Shown here: in pieces, positions 18,006 through 26,654 of the stretch | Position numbering within the stretch: position 1 is the stretch's first letter | Layout: the number at the start of each line of letters is the position of its first letter | DNA from: Streptomyces spongiicola | Lineage (GTDB): Bacteria; Actinomycetota; Actinomycetes; Streptomycetales; Streptomycetaceae | Assembly: GCF_003122365.1 (NCBI RefSeq) | Contig: NZ_CP029254.1 | Location: 930,001-994,000, forward strand | Direction: 5' to 3' | DNA length: 64,000 bases | Translations under genes and position numbers: made by a program | The notes under the pieces: generated by a model | The model's database searches: none | The model's input: the letters and a program-made list of their open reading frames with translations, nothing else | Told to the model about the DNA's origin: nothing

Positions 18006-19307
18006 GTGGCATCACGACTGCGCGGGGCGCTGCTCCCCGACCTCTCCCCCTGGCGCTCCTCGCGGGACTTCCGCCTGCTGTGGGTGCAGGGGCTGATCAC
18101 GTTCTTCAGCAGCTTCATGGCGATGGTGGCCCTGCCGCTGCAGATCAAGGACCTGACGGGCTCGCCGCTCGCGGTCGGGGTCATGGGCGCCGTGGAACTC
18201 GTGCCGCTGGTCGTGTTCGGGCTGTACGGAGGGGCCCTGGCCGACGCGGTGGACCGGCGCGGGATGCTGGTGGTCACCGAGGTCGGCATGGCCGTGATGG
18301 CCGTGATCCTGCTGCTCAACGCCTTGCGGCCGACGCCGGCACTGTGGCCGCTGTATGTCGTCGCGGCCGGCGTCTCCGCCCTCGCGGGACTCCAGCGGCC
18401 CGCTCTCGACTCGCTGATGGCCCGGATCGTGCCGCACGACCAGCAGACCGCGGCGGCCGCGCTCAACGCGCTGCGCTGGCAGCTCGGAGCCATCGCGGGT
18501 CCGGCGCTGGCCGGGCTGGTGGTGGCGTACGCGGGACACGCGACGGCGTACGCCACGACGGCCGCCGGTTTCCTGGTCTCGGTGCTGCTGTGCTCCCGGC
18601 TGTCCCCGGCCCCGCCCGCGCACGACGCGGAGAAGCCGTCGCTGCGGGGGATCGCGGAGGGCGCCCGGTACGCGTGGAGCCGGCCGGTGCTGCTCGGCAC
18701 CTACGCCGTGGACCTGGCCGCGATGTTCTTCGCCTTCCCCAACACGATCTTCCCGTTCCTCGCCGACGAGCTCGACGCCGAGTGGTCGCTGGGGCTGATG
18801 TACGCGGCGGGCTCGGTCGGCTCACTGCTGCTCAGCCTGACCAGCGGGTGGACCTCGCGGGTGCGCCGGCACGGTCTGTTCGTGGTGTTCGGCGCCGCCG
18901 GGTGGGGTCTCGCGATCGCCGCGGCCGGCTGGTTCTCCGACATCTGGCTGGTACTGCTCTGCCTCGCCTTCGCGGGCGCCGGCGACATGCTCAGCGGACT
19001 CGGCCGCGCCACCATCTGGAACCAGACGATCCCGGAGTCCCTGCGCGGCCGCCTCGCGGGCATCGAGGTGCTGTCCTACAGCGTGGGTCCGCAACTGGGC
19101 CAGGTGCGGGCGGGCGCGGTGGCCGGCTGGACCGGGACCCGGGCGGCGTTCTGGAGCGGCGGGCTGCTGTGCGTGGCGTCGGTGGGTCTGCTGACCGCCG
19201 TGCTGCCGAAGCTCGCCACCTACGACGCGGCGACGGACGAGGACGCCCTGCGCCGCCGTGCCCAGAAGGAGGGGGCGGCGGTGACGGAGACGGAGACGGC
19301 GCCCTGA
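18006..19307 (+). CDS. MFS transporter, EntS-like 12-helix type
   Basis: A 433-residue transporter with about 12 helices. WRSSRDFRLLWVQGLITFFSS at the start (read as its membrane entry), LTGSPLAVGVMGA, GGALADAVDRRGML and LNALRWQLGAIAGPALAG are typical of the EntS/MFS_3 group, which in characterised members exports siderophores or other small molecules. The cargo here is unknown, as no siderophore genes are adjacent. GTG at 18006 opens the conserved N-terminus. The gene starts 45 bases after the preceding gene. Its TGA stop overlaps the first unit of a 32-bp tandem repeat. Confidence 0.9.
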   Translation: MASRLRGALLPDLSPWRSSRDFRLLWVQGLITFFSSFMAMVALPLQIKDLTGSPLAVGVMGAVELVPLVVFGLYGGALADAVDRRGMLVVTEVGMAVMAVILLLNALRPTPALWPLYVVAAGVSALAGLQRPALDSLMARIVPHDQQTAAAALNALRWQLGAIAGPALAGLVVAYAGHATAYATTAAGFLVSVLLCSRLSPAPPAHDAEKPSLRGIAEGARYAWSRPVLLGTYAVDLAAMFFAFPNTIFPFLADELDAEWSLGLMYAAGSVGSLLLSLTSGWTSRVRRHGLFVVFGAAGWGLAIAAAGWFSDIWLVLLCLAFAGAGDMLSGLGRATIWNQTIPESLRGRLAGIEVLSYSVGPQLGQVRAGAVAGWTGTRAAFWSGGLLCVASVGLLTAVLPKLATYDAATDEDALRRRAQKEGAAVTETETAP

Positions 19308-19522
19308 CGGGGGCGGGCCCGGGTGCGGAGGCGCCCAGAGGGGGGCGGGCCCGGGTGCGGAGGCGCCCTGACGGGGGCGGGCCCGGGTGCGGAGGCGCCC
19401 TGACGGGGGCGGGCCCGGGTGCGGAGGCACCCTGACGGGGGCGGGCCCGGGTGCGGAGGCGCCCAGAGGGGGGCGGGCCCGGGTGCGGAGGCGCCCTGAC
19501 GGGGGCGGGCCCGGGTGCGGCG
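19305..19522. repeat. 32-bp minisatellite, about seven copies
   Basis: Seven head-to-tail copies of a 32-bp unit, each containing CGGGCCCGGGTGCGGAGGCG. Copies come in two forms, starting CTGACGGGGG or CAGAGGGGGG, in the order A-B-A-A-A-B-A. The first copy provides the stop codon of the MFS gene. Each unit holds the palindrome CCCGGGCCCGGG-like core. DNA from 19523 to 19822 holds shorter repeats (GTCAGCCCGCCGCCGGACC) and no gene. Confidence 0.92.
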
Positions 19523-19822
19523 CGGGGGACGACGGCTCGGGTTTCGGCCGCGTCTCGGCCGCGTGCGGCGCGGGGGACACCCGGGGCCGTGCGGCCCGCG
19601 GCCCCGGGACCGCCGTCCGGGCAGCGGCCCGCGGGCCCGGGACCGGCTGACGGCCCGCTCGCGGTCAGCCGGTGCCGTCCCCTGCGGCGGTGGTCCGCCG
19701 CACGGTCGGCCCGTGAGCCGGACCCCGCGGAGAAGCCACCACACGTCCTCCCCGTGAGCCCGCTCCGTCCGCGCCGCCGGACCGTCAGCCCGCCGCCGGA
19801 CCGTCAGCCCGCCGCCGGACGG

Positions 19823-20053
19823 TCAGCTCGCGCCGTCCCCACCACGCGGCGCGTCGTGCCACCGCGGATCGTTCTCCCACTCCAGGTTCCGCTCCCGCGC
19901 GAGTTCCATGGCGTGCGTGGCCTCCTCGCGGGTGGCGTACGGGCCGAACCGGTCCTTCGCGGGGCACTCCGGCCCCTCCTCGACCTTCTTGTGCTCCAGG
20001 CAGTAGTACCACTCGCCCGGCTTGCCCACCGTGCGCTTCTTGAACAGGGCCAT
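19823..20053 (-). CDS. small SPOR-like / conserved hypothetical protein
   Basis: A 76-residue soluble protein. Residues 12-60 ([37 protein letters not shown]) resemble the small actinobacterial proteins annotated as SPOR-domain or methionine-aminopeptidase-linked proteins: a short sheet, two Cys, then a helix that counts residues. Function is unknown. ATG at 20053 has AAGGAG seven bases upstream. It is divergent from the map gene at 20183, a neighbourhood that I recall as conserved in streptomycetes. Confidence 0.82.
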   Translation of the reverse strand: MALFKKRTVGKPGEWYYCLEHKKVEEGPECPAKDRFGPYATREEATHAMELARERNLEWENDPRWHDAPRGGDGAS

Positions 20054-20169
20054 CGTCGGCTCCTTCCTGTGACCCATGCTGCCCCTGGGCCTTCCCCTCC
20101 GCCCGGGGACGACTCCCTTCCCGGTGCCCGGGCGGCTCGCTGCGCCCGGGGGCCCCTCCAACCCCCGGT

Positions 20170-20175
20170 TAGACT
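20170..20175 (+). promoter_or_regulatory. probable -10 box of map, leaderless transcript
   Basis: TAGACT ends seven bases before the ATG at 20183, and there is no ribosome site, as at nadE and the small XRE gene. Confidence 0.5.
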
Positions 20176-20182
20176 CGCTGGC

Positions 20183-21040
20183 ATGTCTGGCCAGTCGCTG
20201 CTCGTACCGGGGAAGCTCTCTCCCACCCGTTCCGTACCCGGAAACATCCGGCGTCCCGAGTACGTCGGGAGGCCCGCGCCCAAGCCCTACGACGGGCCGG
20301 AGGTCCAGGACGCCGAGACGATCGAGAGGATGCGCGCCGCGGGCCGTATCGCCGCGCAGGCGATGGCGGAGGCGGCGAAGCTGATCGCCCCCGGGGTGAC
20401 CACGGACGAACTCGACCGGGTCGCGCACGAGTTCATGTGCGACCACGGGGCCTACCCCTCGACGCTCGGCTACCGGGGCTACCCGAAGTCGTTGTGCTCC
20501 TCGGTCAACGAGGTGATCTGCCACGGCATCCCCGACTCCACGGTCCTGCGGGACGGCGACATCGTGAACCTCGACGTCACCGCGTACGTCGGCGGTGTCC
20601 ACGGCGACAACAACGCCACCTATCCGTGCGGCGACGTGGACGAGGAGTCGCGGCTGCTGGTCGAGCGGACGCGGGAGTCGCTCAACCGCGCGATCAAGGC
20701 GGTCCGGCCCGGCCGCCAGATCAACGTCATCGGGCGGGTCATCGAGTCGTACGCGAAGCGGTTCGGCTACGGCGTCGTGCGGGACTTCACCGGCCACGGC
20801 ATCAACTCCTCGTTCCACTCCGGGCTGATCATCCCGCACTACGACAGCCCGCACGCGACGACGGTGATGCAGCCCGGCATGACCTTCACCATCGAGCCGA
20901 TGCTCACGCTGGGCACACACGAGTACGACATGTGGGACGACGGCTGGACCGTGGTGACGAAGGACCGGAAGCGGACCGCGCAGTTCGAGCACACGCTGGT
21001 GGTGACGGACACCGGGGCGGACATCCTGACGTTGCCCTGA
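20183..21040 (+). CDS. map: type I methionine aminopeptidase (main copy)
   Basis: A 285-residue M24 peptidase that removes N-terminal methionine. Metal ligands are visible: Asp in [13 protein letters not shown], Asp in [10 protein letters not shown], His in [13 protein letters not shown], Glu in FTIEPML and Glu in QFEHTLVV. The substrate-binding His is in VICHGIPDS. The ~35-residue N-terminal extension ([25 protein letters not shown]) is typical of the actinobacterial MapB-like form that approaches the ribosome tunnel. It probably serves as the housekeeping enzyme beside the shorter copy at 7319. A TAGACT -10 box at 20170 suggests a leaderless message. Confidence 0.96.
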   Translation: MSGQSLLVPGKLSPTRSVPGNIRRPEYVGRPAPKPYDGPEVQDAETIERMRAAGRIAAQAMAEAAKLIAPGVTTDELDRVAHEFMCDHGAYPSTLGYRGYPKSLCSSVNEVICHGIPDSTVLRDGDIVNLDVTAYVGGVHGDNNATYPCGDVDEESRLLVERTRESLNRAIKAVRPGRQINVIGRVIESYAKRFGYGVVRDFTGHGINSSFHSGLIIPHYDSPHATTVMQPGMTFTIEPMLTLGTHEYDMWDDGWTVVTKDRKRTAQFEHTLVVTDTGADILTLP

Positions 21041-21089
21041 GCGGATTCCGGGGTAGCGTTCTTACCGACAGACCGTCGGGAACCAGTTG

Positions 21090-21107
21090 ACTTAGGCAAG
21101 CCTAAGT
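21090..21107. promoter_or_regulatory. probable DtxR/DmdR-type iron box
   Basis: ACTTAGGC and GCCTAAGT form a perfect 8-bp inverted repeat around AA, 12 bases before the GTG of the heme oxygenase gene. The TTAGG...CCTAA halves are those of iron boxes bound by DtxR-family repressors (DmdR in Streptomyces). TTGAC just upstream (21087-21091) may be part of the -35 box. Confidence 0.7.
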
Positions 21108-21119
21108 AAGAGGATCCCA

Positions 21120-21827
21120 GTGGTTCCCGTACCCAACGGTCCCCGGAGGCCCGCCTTGGACACGCTGGACACACTGGACACGCCCTTCTCGACCATGATC
21201 CGTGTCGCGTCGCACGAACAGCACACCGAGGCGGAGACCTCCACCTTCATGAGCGATCTGCTCGGCGGCCGGCTGACGGTCGAGGCCTACGCGCGCTATA
21301 CGGAGCAGTTGTGGTTCGTGTACCGGGCGCTGGAGGGCTCGGCGGGCGCACTCCGGGGCGACCCGGTAGCCGGGCCCTTCATCCGGCCGGAGCTGTTCCG
21401 CACCGCCGAGCTGGAGCGGGACCTCGCGCACCTGCGCGGTCCGCGGTGGCGCGACGACCTCCGCCCGCTGCCCGCCACCGCCGGGTACGCGGCACGGGTC
21501 GAGGAGTGCGCACACACCTGGCCCGCGGGCTATGTGGCCCACCACTACACCCGCTACCTCGGGGACCTCTCCGGCGGCCAGATCATCCGCGACAAGGCCG
21601 AACGCAACTGGGGCTTCGCGCGCAAGGGCGACGGCGTCCGCTTCTACGTCTTCGAGCAGATCACCAACCCGGCGGCATTCAAACGGGGCTACCGGGAACT
21701 GCTGGACGCGGTGAACGCGGACGACCTCGAACGGCAGCGCATCATCGGGGAGTGCAGGCGCGCCTTCGACTTCAACGGTGCGGTGTTCCGCGAGCTGGGC
21801 CGGGAGTTCCCGCTCAGCGCGGTGTGA
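21120..21827 (+). CDS. biliverdin-producing heme oxygenase
   Basis: A helical heme oxygenase of about 220-235 residues that opens heme to biliverdin, carbon monoxide and ferrous iron, freeing iron in the cytoplasm. The proximal heme ligand is the His in SHEQHTEAE and the distal-helix glycines are in YLGDLSGGQII, both conserved; RAFDFNGAVFRELG closes the fold. Two starts are possible: GTG at 21120 (after AGAGGA) and TTG at 21156 (after GGAGG, six bases). The later one fits the family length better, because the extra residues include a duplicated LDT run. An iron box just upstream indicates induction under iron limitation. It seems to be a single-gene unit. Confidence 0.93.
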   Translation: MVPVPNGPRRPALDTLDTLDTPFSTMIRVASHEQHTEAETSTFMSDLLGGRLTVEAYARYTEQLWFVYRALEGSAGALRGDPVAGPFIRPELFRTAELERDLAHLRGPRWRDDLRPLPATAGYAARVEECAHTWPAGYVAHHYTRYLGDLSGGQIIRDKAERNWGFARKGDGVRFYVFEQITNPAAFKRGYRELLDAVNADDLERQRIIGECRRAFDFNGAVFRELGREFPLSAV

Positions 21828-21875
21828 CCCGTGCGACGACACGGGACGGCACGCGAGGTGACGACAGGACGAGGT

Positions 21876-21936
21876 GACGGCAGGGCGGGGAGACGGCAGG
21901 GCGGGGAGACGGCAGGACGGGGAGACGGCAGGACGG
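21876..21936. repeat. 16-bp tandem repeat, about four copies
   Basis: GACGGCAGGGCGGGGA and a variant with one change are repeated from 21876, between the convergent heme oxygenase and PhzF genes. A CGTGACCCGTGCGACGAC phrase also occurs twice (near 21826 and 22008). Confidence 0.85.
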
Positions 21937-22061
21937 CACGCGCCGCAGGGCCGGCGAGCGGCACCGGACGGGCGGGCTGCGCCGGGCGACGCGGGAAGGG
22001 CGGGCGGCGTGACCCGTGCGACGACGCGGGAGGGGCGGGCGGCCAGGCGGGCCGCGGTCCG

Positions 22062-22742
22062 TCAGCGGCCCTCGAGCAGTACCCGGCCACCGAGTTCGAT
22101 CAGGCCGTCGGGGCCTGGAGCCGTCAGGAGCTGGGAGCCGCGGCCCTGGATGATGTTCAGCGCGCGGCCGAGTCGTTCGGTGAGCAGCAGTGCCGCCGCG
22201 CCGGTGGCCTCGTCCTCGTCGATGCCGTCGCCCCTGCCCGGGAAGGCGCGGGCCCGGACACGGCCGGCGGCCTCGTCCTCCCAGGCCCACGCGTACGTCC
22301 ACTCGCCGGGCGGCGGGACCTCGAGCGCCTCGACCTCGGCGGCCGAGCCGTACCGCCGCAGGGTGCGCGGCGGCGCCCACTCGGCGCGGGCGGTGATCCA
22401 GGTGAACTCGCCGTCCGAGCGCACCCACACCTCTCCCGCGGGTGGGTTGACCGTTTCGAGGTCGAGCAGCCAGGCCACTCCGACGAGCGGGTGCCCGGCG
22501 AACGGCAGACGCACCCCGGGGGTGTGGATGTCGACGACACCGCGCTCCGGATCGTCCACGAACACGGTCTCGCTGAAGCCCAGTCGGGCCGCCAGCTCCC
22601 GGCGGGACCGCTGGTCGGGGTAGGGCCTGCCGTCGCGCACGACTCCGAGGGGGTTGCCGTGACGGCCGTCGCCGGAACAGAAGACGCGCAGTACGTCGAC
22701 GCCGTGCAGTACGTCGAGGCCGCGGGGTCGTTCGTGTGTCAC
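22062..22742 (-). CDS. PhzF-family isomerase-like protein
   Basis: A 226-residue protein of the PhzF/diaminopimelate-epimerase fold. Family landmarks are VLRVFCSGDGRHGNPLGVV at the start, LGFSETVFVDD (catalytic Glu), LPFAGHPLVGVAWLL (proton-relay region) and the C-terminal GRGSQLLTAPGPDG. Members isomerise small carboxylic acids; only some act in phenazine synthesis and no phenazine genes are present, so the reaction is unknown. GTG at 22742 is chosen because it precedes the conserved start; residues 9-17 hold a small duplication (GLDVLHGVDVL). An upstream frame to 22814 lacks family similarity. Confidence 0.88.
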   Translation of the reverse strand: MTHERPRGLDVLHGVDVLRVFCSGDGRHGNPLGVVRDGRPYPDQRSRRELAARLGFSETVFVDDPERGVVDIHTPGVRLPFAGHPLVGVAWLLDLETVNPPAGEVWVRSDGEFTWITARAEWAPPRTLRRYGSAAEVEALEVPPPGEWTYAWAWEDEAAGRVRARAFPGRGDGIDEDEATGAAALLLTERLGRALNIIQGRGSQLLTAPGPDGLIELGGRVLLEGR

Positions 22743-22882
22743 CCGGGCATTCAAGCATCCCGGTACGACACGGACCGGCGGGGCCGCTTCCACTCTCGTA
22801 ACGGGTCCCGGCACTCGCGGTGTTCCCGCCCCGGTAGGGTTCTGACGGTCAGTGCGGGGCGGCGAGGAACAGAAGGCAACCC

Positions 22883-23872
22883 ATGGGCAGGCTGGGTCGG
22901 ACGGCGGCGGCGCTCGCGGCGGTGGCGGTGCTGTCGCCGACAGCGGGCGGGTGTGTGACGGTGCACGGCGAGCTTGAGGTCGTACCCTCCGCGACGAGGG
23001 CGGAGGCCGAGCAGGCCCTCCGGGACTTCACCGACGCCTACAACGCCGCCGACAAGGCCTACGACCCGGCCCTCGACGCCGGGCGGGTCACCGGCGCCCT
23101 GGGAGCGATCAACCAGGCCGGGCTGAAGGCCCGCAGCATCACCGTGCCCGGAGGCAATCCCCGGCATCGTCCGCTGGAACTCAGCGACACCACCTACCAC
23201 ATCCCCAGGAAGGCGGGCTGGCCGCGCTTCTTCATGGTCGACGCCGACAGCAACCGGGACGTCGACTCGGGCGACCGGGACAGCCGGTGGCTGATGGTGT
23301 TCGTCAAGAACGGCAGCAAGCAGCTGTGGGAGGCCGCCTATCTGGCGATCCTCTCGCCGTCGGAGGTTCCGAAGCTCCGCACCGACCGGGAGGGTTGGGC
23401 GGAACCGGTGGCCCCGGACTCCGGCAGGACGGCGGTCGCCCCGCAGGATCTCAGCGAGGAGTACGCCTCGTATCTGCGGACCGGCAGGCCGCAGCACTTC
23501 GCCGACGGCGCGCACACGAGCGGATGGCGGCAGACGCGCGAGGAGAACGGCAGACGGGCGGGACTCAGCACTCAGTACGTCGACCAGGCCCTGGACACCG
23601 GGGACTTCGCGCCCCTCGGACTGGCCACGGAGGACGGCGGGGCGCTGGTGTTCTTCGCGCTGCGCTACTTCGACCGGCAGACGGCCGCGGCGGGCTACCG
23701 GCCCAAGGTGAGCCAGGACGTGAAGGCGCTCATGACCGGTGAGGTGAGGAACACGCTCACCAAGGAGTGGATCTCCAGCCAGACGGTCTCGGTGGCCCCG
23801 AAGGGGGCGGCCGGGCCACCGGTGCGGATCCTGAGCCGGCTGCAGGGCGTGACGGCGGCGCGCGGGTCGTAG
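22883..23872 (+). CDS. secreted or lipid-anchored protein of unknown function
   Basis: A 329-residue protein with an N-terminal signal peptide (MGRLGRTAAALAAVAVL) ending in TAGGC, a slightly unusual lipobox with Cys24, so it is probably a lipoprotein outside the membrane. The rest is soluble and rich in charged residues with no catalytic motif that I recognise. Similar lipoproteins are widespread in streptomycetes, often of about this length. ATG at 22883 lies after GAAGGCAACCC. It is transcribed away from the PhzF gene. Confidence 0.8.
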   Translation: MGRLGRTAAALAAVAVLSPTAGGCVTVHGELEVVPSATRAEAEQALRDFTDAYNAADKAYDPALDAGRVTGALGAINQAGLKARSITVPGGNPRHRPLELSDTTYHIPRKAGWPRFFMVDADSNRDVDSGDRDSRWLMVFVKNGSKQLWEAAYLAILSPSEVPKLRTDREGWAEPVAPDSGRTAVAPQDLSEEYASYLRTGRPQHFADGAHTSGWRQTREENGRRAGLSTQYVDQALDTGDFAPLGLATEDGGALVFFALRYFDRQTAAAGYRPKVSQDVKALMTGEVRNTLTKEWISSQTVSVAPKGAAGPPVRILSRLQGVTAARGS

Positions 23873-24137
23873 CCGGGGCGGCGGACGCGGCAGCGTGCCG
23901 TCCCGGCCGTGAACTCGGCGGCGCTCAGCGGCCGAAGGACCGCGGTACACGGCTCGGCGGGTCCACGGCCCAGAGGATCCGGGGCTCAGCGGCCAGGGGT
24001 TCGGGGACTCACCGGACCGACTGCCCGACGGCCGAGGGCCCCGACGCCGCCACGACCCGCGCACCAACGGTGCCCCGGGTCAACAGGTCAACCGGCCAAC
24101 CGGCCAGGTGTGCTGGGGCGCAGGGGGGCTCAACTCG

Positions 24138-24193
24138 GTTCACCCGTTCACCCGTTCACCCGTTCACCGATTCACCGATTCACCGATTCACCG
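24138..24193. repeat. 8-bp tandem repeat entering the Prim-Pol gene
   Basis: Seven copies of GTTCACCC/ATTCACCG run from 24138 to 24193. The last copies encode the C-terminus and stop of the minus-strand Prim-Pol gene, so copy-number change would alter its tail. The gap 23873-24137 otherwise holds no gene. Confidence 0.9.
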
Positions 24194-24947
24194 GCCAGGA
24201 CACCGAGTGGTGGTCCGCGTCGTGCGTACCGGTCTCCTCGGCGTACCTGGTGCAGGCGTCCGCCAGTACCTCCAGCAGGGTCAGCGGGTCCGGCAGCGGA
24301 TGCTCGGGCCCCCGTACCCAGAAGACTCCCAGATCACCGGGGAGCCGCGAGGGCGGTACGAGGACGTAGCTGCCACGACTGTGCCAGCGCAGGCCGGGGT
24401 GTTCGTCCATCGTGCCGGGGTGGCAGTCGAGTTCGCAGGGCCACCACTCGTCCTCGTCCTCGGGGGTGCCCCGGGTGGCGGTGAAGAACAGCATCCGCCC
24501 CTCTTCGGACTCGGCCAGCGGGCCGACCTCGACGCCGTCCGCGAGCAACCGCTCCAGCGCGGCCCGGCCGGCGCCCAGCGGCACGTCGAGAACGTCGTGG
24601 ACCATGCCGGTGGCGGTGATGAAGTTCGCCTCGGGGTGGTCGTCCGCCCAACGCTCCACGGCGGCGGGGTCGTGTGTGGACTGGGTCTGCCACGCGAACG
24701 AGACGGGATGCCGGGCGGGAGTCGGGCAGCCGATGCGCTCACAGGAGCAGCTGAAGCCCGAGGGATGCGCGGCGGGAGCGAGGGGCAGTCCCGCGGCGGC
24801 GGTGGCCAGGAGCTGGTCGATGCGGTCCCGGGCCCGGCCGGACTCGGCGCCGTCCTCCCGGGAGCGGCGGCGCAGCCACTGCGGCAACCGGTTCTCCCAG
24901 GACAGCCTGCTCTCCGTGCCGCGGTAGCGGCCGTTACCGTCGCCCAT
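24180..24947 (-). CDS. bifunctional DNA primase/polymerase (Prim-Pol) domain protein
   Basis: A 255-residue protein of the short chromosomal Prim-Pol-like group common in streptomycetes. The early part has the zinc-knuckle-like CSCERIGCPTPARHP segment, followed by the WADDHPEANFITATG region and DVPLGAGRAALERL, matching the fold core of the archaeo-eukaryotic primase superfamily. No helicase domain is fused, and the catalytic acidic residues are not clearly complete, so polymerase activity is uncertain. ATG at 24947 opens the frame. It is monocistronic. Its last codons are in an 8-bp tandem repeat. Confidence 0.78.
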   Translation of the reverse strand: MGDGNGRYRGTESRLSWENRLPQWLRRRSREDGAESGRARDRIDQLLATAAAGLPLAPAAHPSGFSCSCERIGCPTPARHPVSFAWQTQSTHDPAAVERWADDHPEANFITATGMVHDVLDVPLGAGRAALERLLADGVEVGPLAESEEGRMLFFTATRGTPEDEDEWWPCELDCHPGTMDEHPGLRWHSRGSYVLVPPSRLPGDLGVFWVRGPEHPLPDPLTLLEVLADACTRYAEETGTHDADHHSVSWPVNR

Positions 24948-25239
24948 CTATCCCCTCACATCTCCCTGCTCGCCCCGGCTCGCGCGGGTGCGGCCGCGCG
25001 TCGGCACTCCCGCCATCGTCCCACCATCGGACGTGCCGGGTGGCCGCACCCCCCGATCGGGTAGCCGAATCGACGGTCGGGGGCGGGGAGAGAAACCGGT
25101 TGGGGGACGGGGAGTCGGCCGGTCAGGTGGGGCGAGACAGCCCGGGACGCGGCCGGGGGAGGGACGGCGAGGCGGCCCGGGAGGGCGGTGGCTCCTGTTC
25201 GCGCTCGGCGGCCTCACGGCGACGGCCAGGAGGGAGGCC

Positions 25240-25300
25240 GAGAGAAGAAGAGAGAAGAGAGAAGAGAGAAGGGTGAAAGGTGAAGGGTGAAGGGAGAAAG
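25240..25300. repeat. purine-rich GAGAGAA tract
   Basis: About 60 bases almost free of pyrimidines on the plus strand (GAGAGAAGAAGAGAGAAG and similar, then GGTGAAGG units). It lies in the 446-base gap between the Prim-Pol gene and the dimethylargininase gene, about 95 bases before the latter's start. Such tracts can form triplex DNA. No gene seen in the gap. Confidence 0.85.
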
Positions 25301-25393
25301 GCGAGCCGGGACGCGGCGCGCCGTCTCACATCAGGCGTACGTCAGATGAATCACCCGAACGGATCACTGCGCGAACGCGCTGAAGGCCGCACC

Positions 25394-26257
25394 ATGGCCT
25401 CACGCACAACCGTGCGCCCCGTCGTCCGTGAGGAGCCCGCATTGCCTCGTGACGCCAGACCCCGCCGCTACCTCATGTGCCCACCCACGCACTTCGAGGT
25501 GACGTACTCCATCAACCCGTGGATGGACCCGGGGAAGCCCGTCGACCTGTCGCTGGTGATGACCCAGTGGGAGGTCCTGCGCGACCGCTACCGCGCGCTC
25601 GGCCACACCGTCGAAGTGCTGGAACCCCGCGAGGACCTGCCGGACATGGTCTTCGCCGCGAACGGCGCCACCGTCGTCGACGGCCGGGTGCTCGGCGCGC
25701 GCTTCGCCTTCACCGAGCGGGCCGCGGAGGCGGACGCCCACCTCGAGTGGTTCCGCGCCCACGGCTTCACCGAGATCCACGAACCCGCCCACATCAACGA
25801 GGGCGAGGGCGACTTCGCGGTGACCTCGACGTATCTCCTGGCGGGACGGGGCTTCCGTTCGAGCCCGCTGTCGCACGACGAGGCGCAGGAGTTCTTCGGG
25901 CGGCCGGTGATCGGGCTCGATCTGGTGGATCCGCGGTACTACCACCTGGACACCGCTCTTTCGGTCCTCGACGACGAGGCGGACGAGATCATGTACTACC
26001 CCGGCGCGTTCTCCCCCGGCAGCCGCGCCGTCCTCGCCCGCCTCTTCCCCGACGCCCTCATCGCCCGCGAGGCGGACGCGGCGGCCTTCGGTCTCAACGC
26101 GGTCAGCGACGGCCGCCACGTCCTGCTGCCGCAAGCGGCCCTGGGCCTCTTCGAGCCCCTGCGGGCCCGGGGCTTCGAACCGATCGCGATGGACACGGGA
26201 GAACTGCTGAAGGGAGGCGGCAGCGTGAAGTGCTGCACCCAGGAGCTGCGCGCCTGA
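25394..26257 (+). CDS. ddaH: dimethylarginine dimethylaminohydrolase / amidinotransferase-family enzyme
   Basis: A 287-residue amidinotransferase-fold enzyme. Typical members hydrolyse N-methylated arginines to citrulline and methylamines. The catalytic Cys lies in GGGSVKCCTQEL at the C-terminus, the catalytic His in RYYHLDTALSVL and the substrate-binding acids in NEGEGDF and MVFAANGA. YLMCPPTHFEVTYSINPWM marks the conserved start (read in parts). ATG at 25394 is chosen because GAAGG stands eight bases upstream; an ATG at 25346 is possible but adds unconserved residues. It is monocistronic. Confidence 0.93.
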   Translation: MASRTTVRPVVREEPALPRDARPRRYLMCPPTHFEVTYSINPWMDPGKPVDLSLVMTQWEVLRDRYRALGHTVEVLEPREDLPDMVFAANGATVVDGRVLGARFAFTERAAEADAHLEWFRAHGFTEIHEPAHINEGEGDFAVTSTYLLAGRGFRSSPLSHDEAQEFFGRPVIGLDLVDPRYYHLDTALSVLDDEADEIMYYPGAFSPGSRAVLARLFPDALIAREADAAAFGLNAVSDGRHVLLPQAALGLFEPLRARGFEPIAMDTGELLKGGGSVKCCTQELRA

Positions 26258-26654
26258 CTCCCGGCCGCGGGGGCGGCACCGTTCGCCGCCCTCACCGCCC
26301 GTGCCATGCCCTGGTGCGCTCTGACGGGTGGCCGGGGACGGCGGTGAGGGCGGTGAGGGGCGGCGTTCGGTGAGGGGCCGGGGCCGGGGCGAGTTCGGTG
26401 CGGGGCGGGGGCCGCGGCGTTCGGTGAGCGGCGGGGCGGGGCGGGCGTCGTGCACGGCACGAGGCACGGGCCAGGTGGTGCGGAGACACGGGATGCCCGG
26501 ACTGCGCGTCACGGGCTGCGGGAGGGCCTCCAGGCCGAGGGGCACCGGACGCAGCACGCGGGGCACCGGACGCGGGACACCGGACGCACCCCGAGGGCGG
26601 GACACCGGACGCACCCCCGAGGGCGGGACGCCGGGCCGGGCCAGCGGCCCGGCG
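26258..26654. other. intergenic region with short repeats, no gene seen
   Basis: A 397-base gap between the convergent dimethylargininase and Rsm22-like genes. It holds GGGACACCGGACGCACCCCGAGG-type repeats near 26560-26630 (a ~27-bp unit about two and a half times) but no supportable gene or clear terminator. Confidence 0.5.

Noticed and set aside
22062..22742. Phenazine biosynthesis
   Set aside because: A PhzF-like protein alone does not indicate phenazines; no other phz genes are present.
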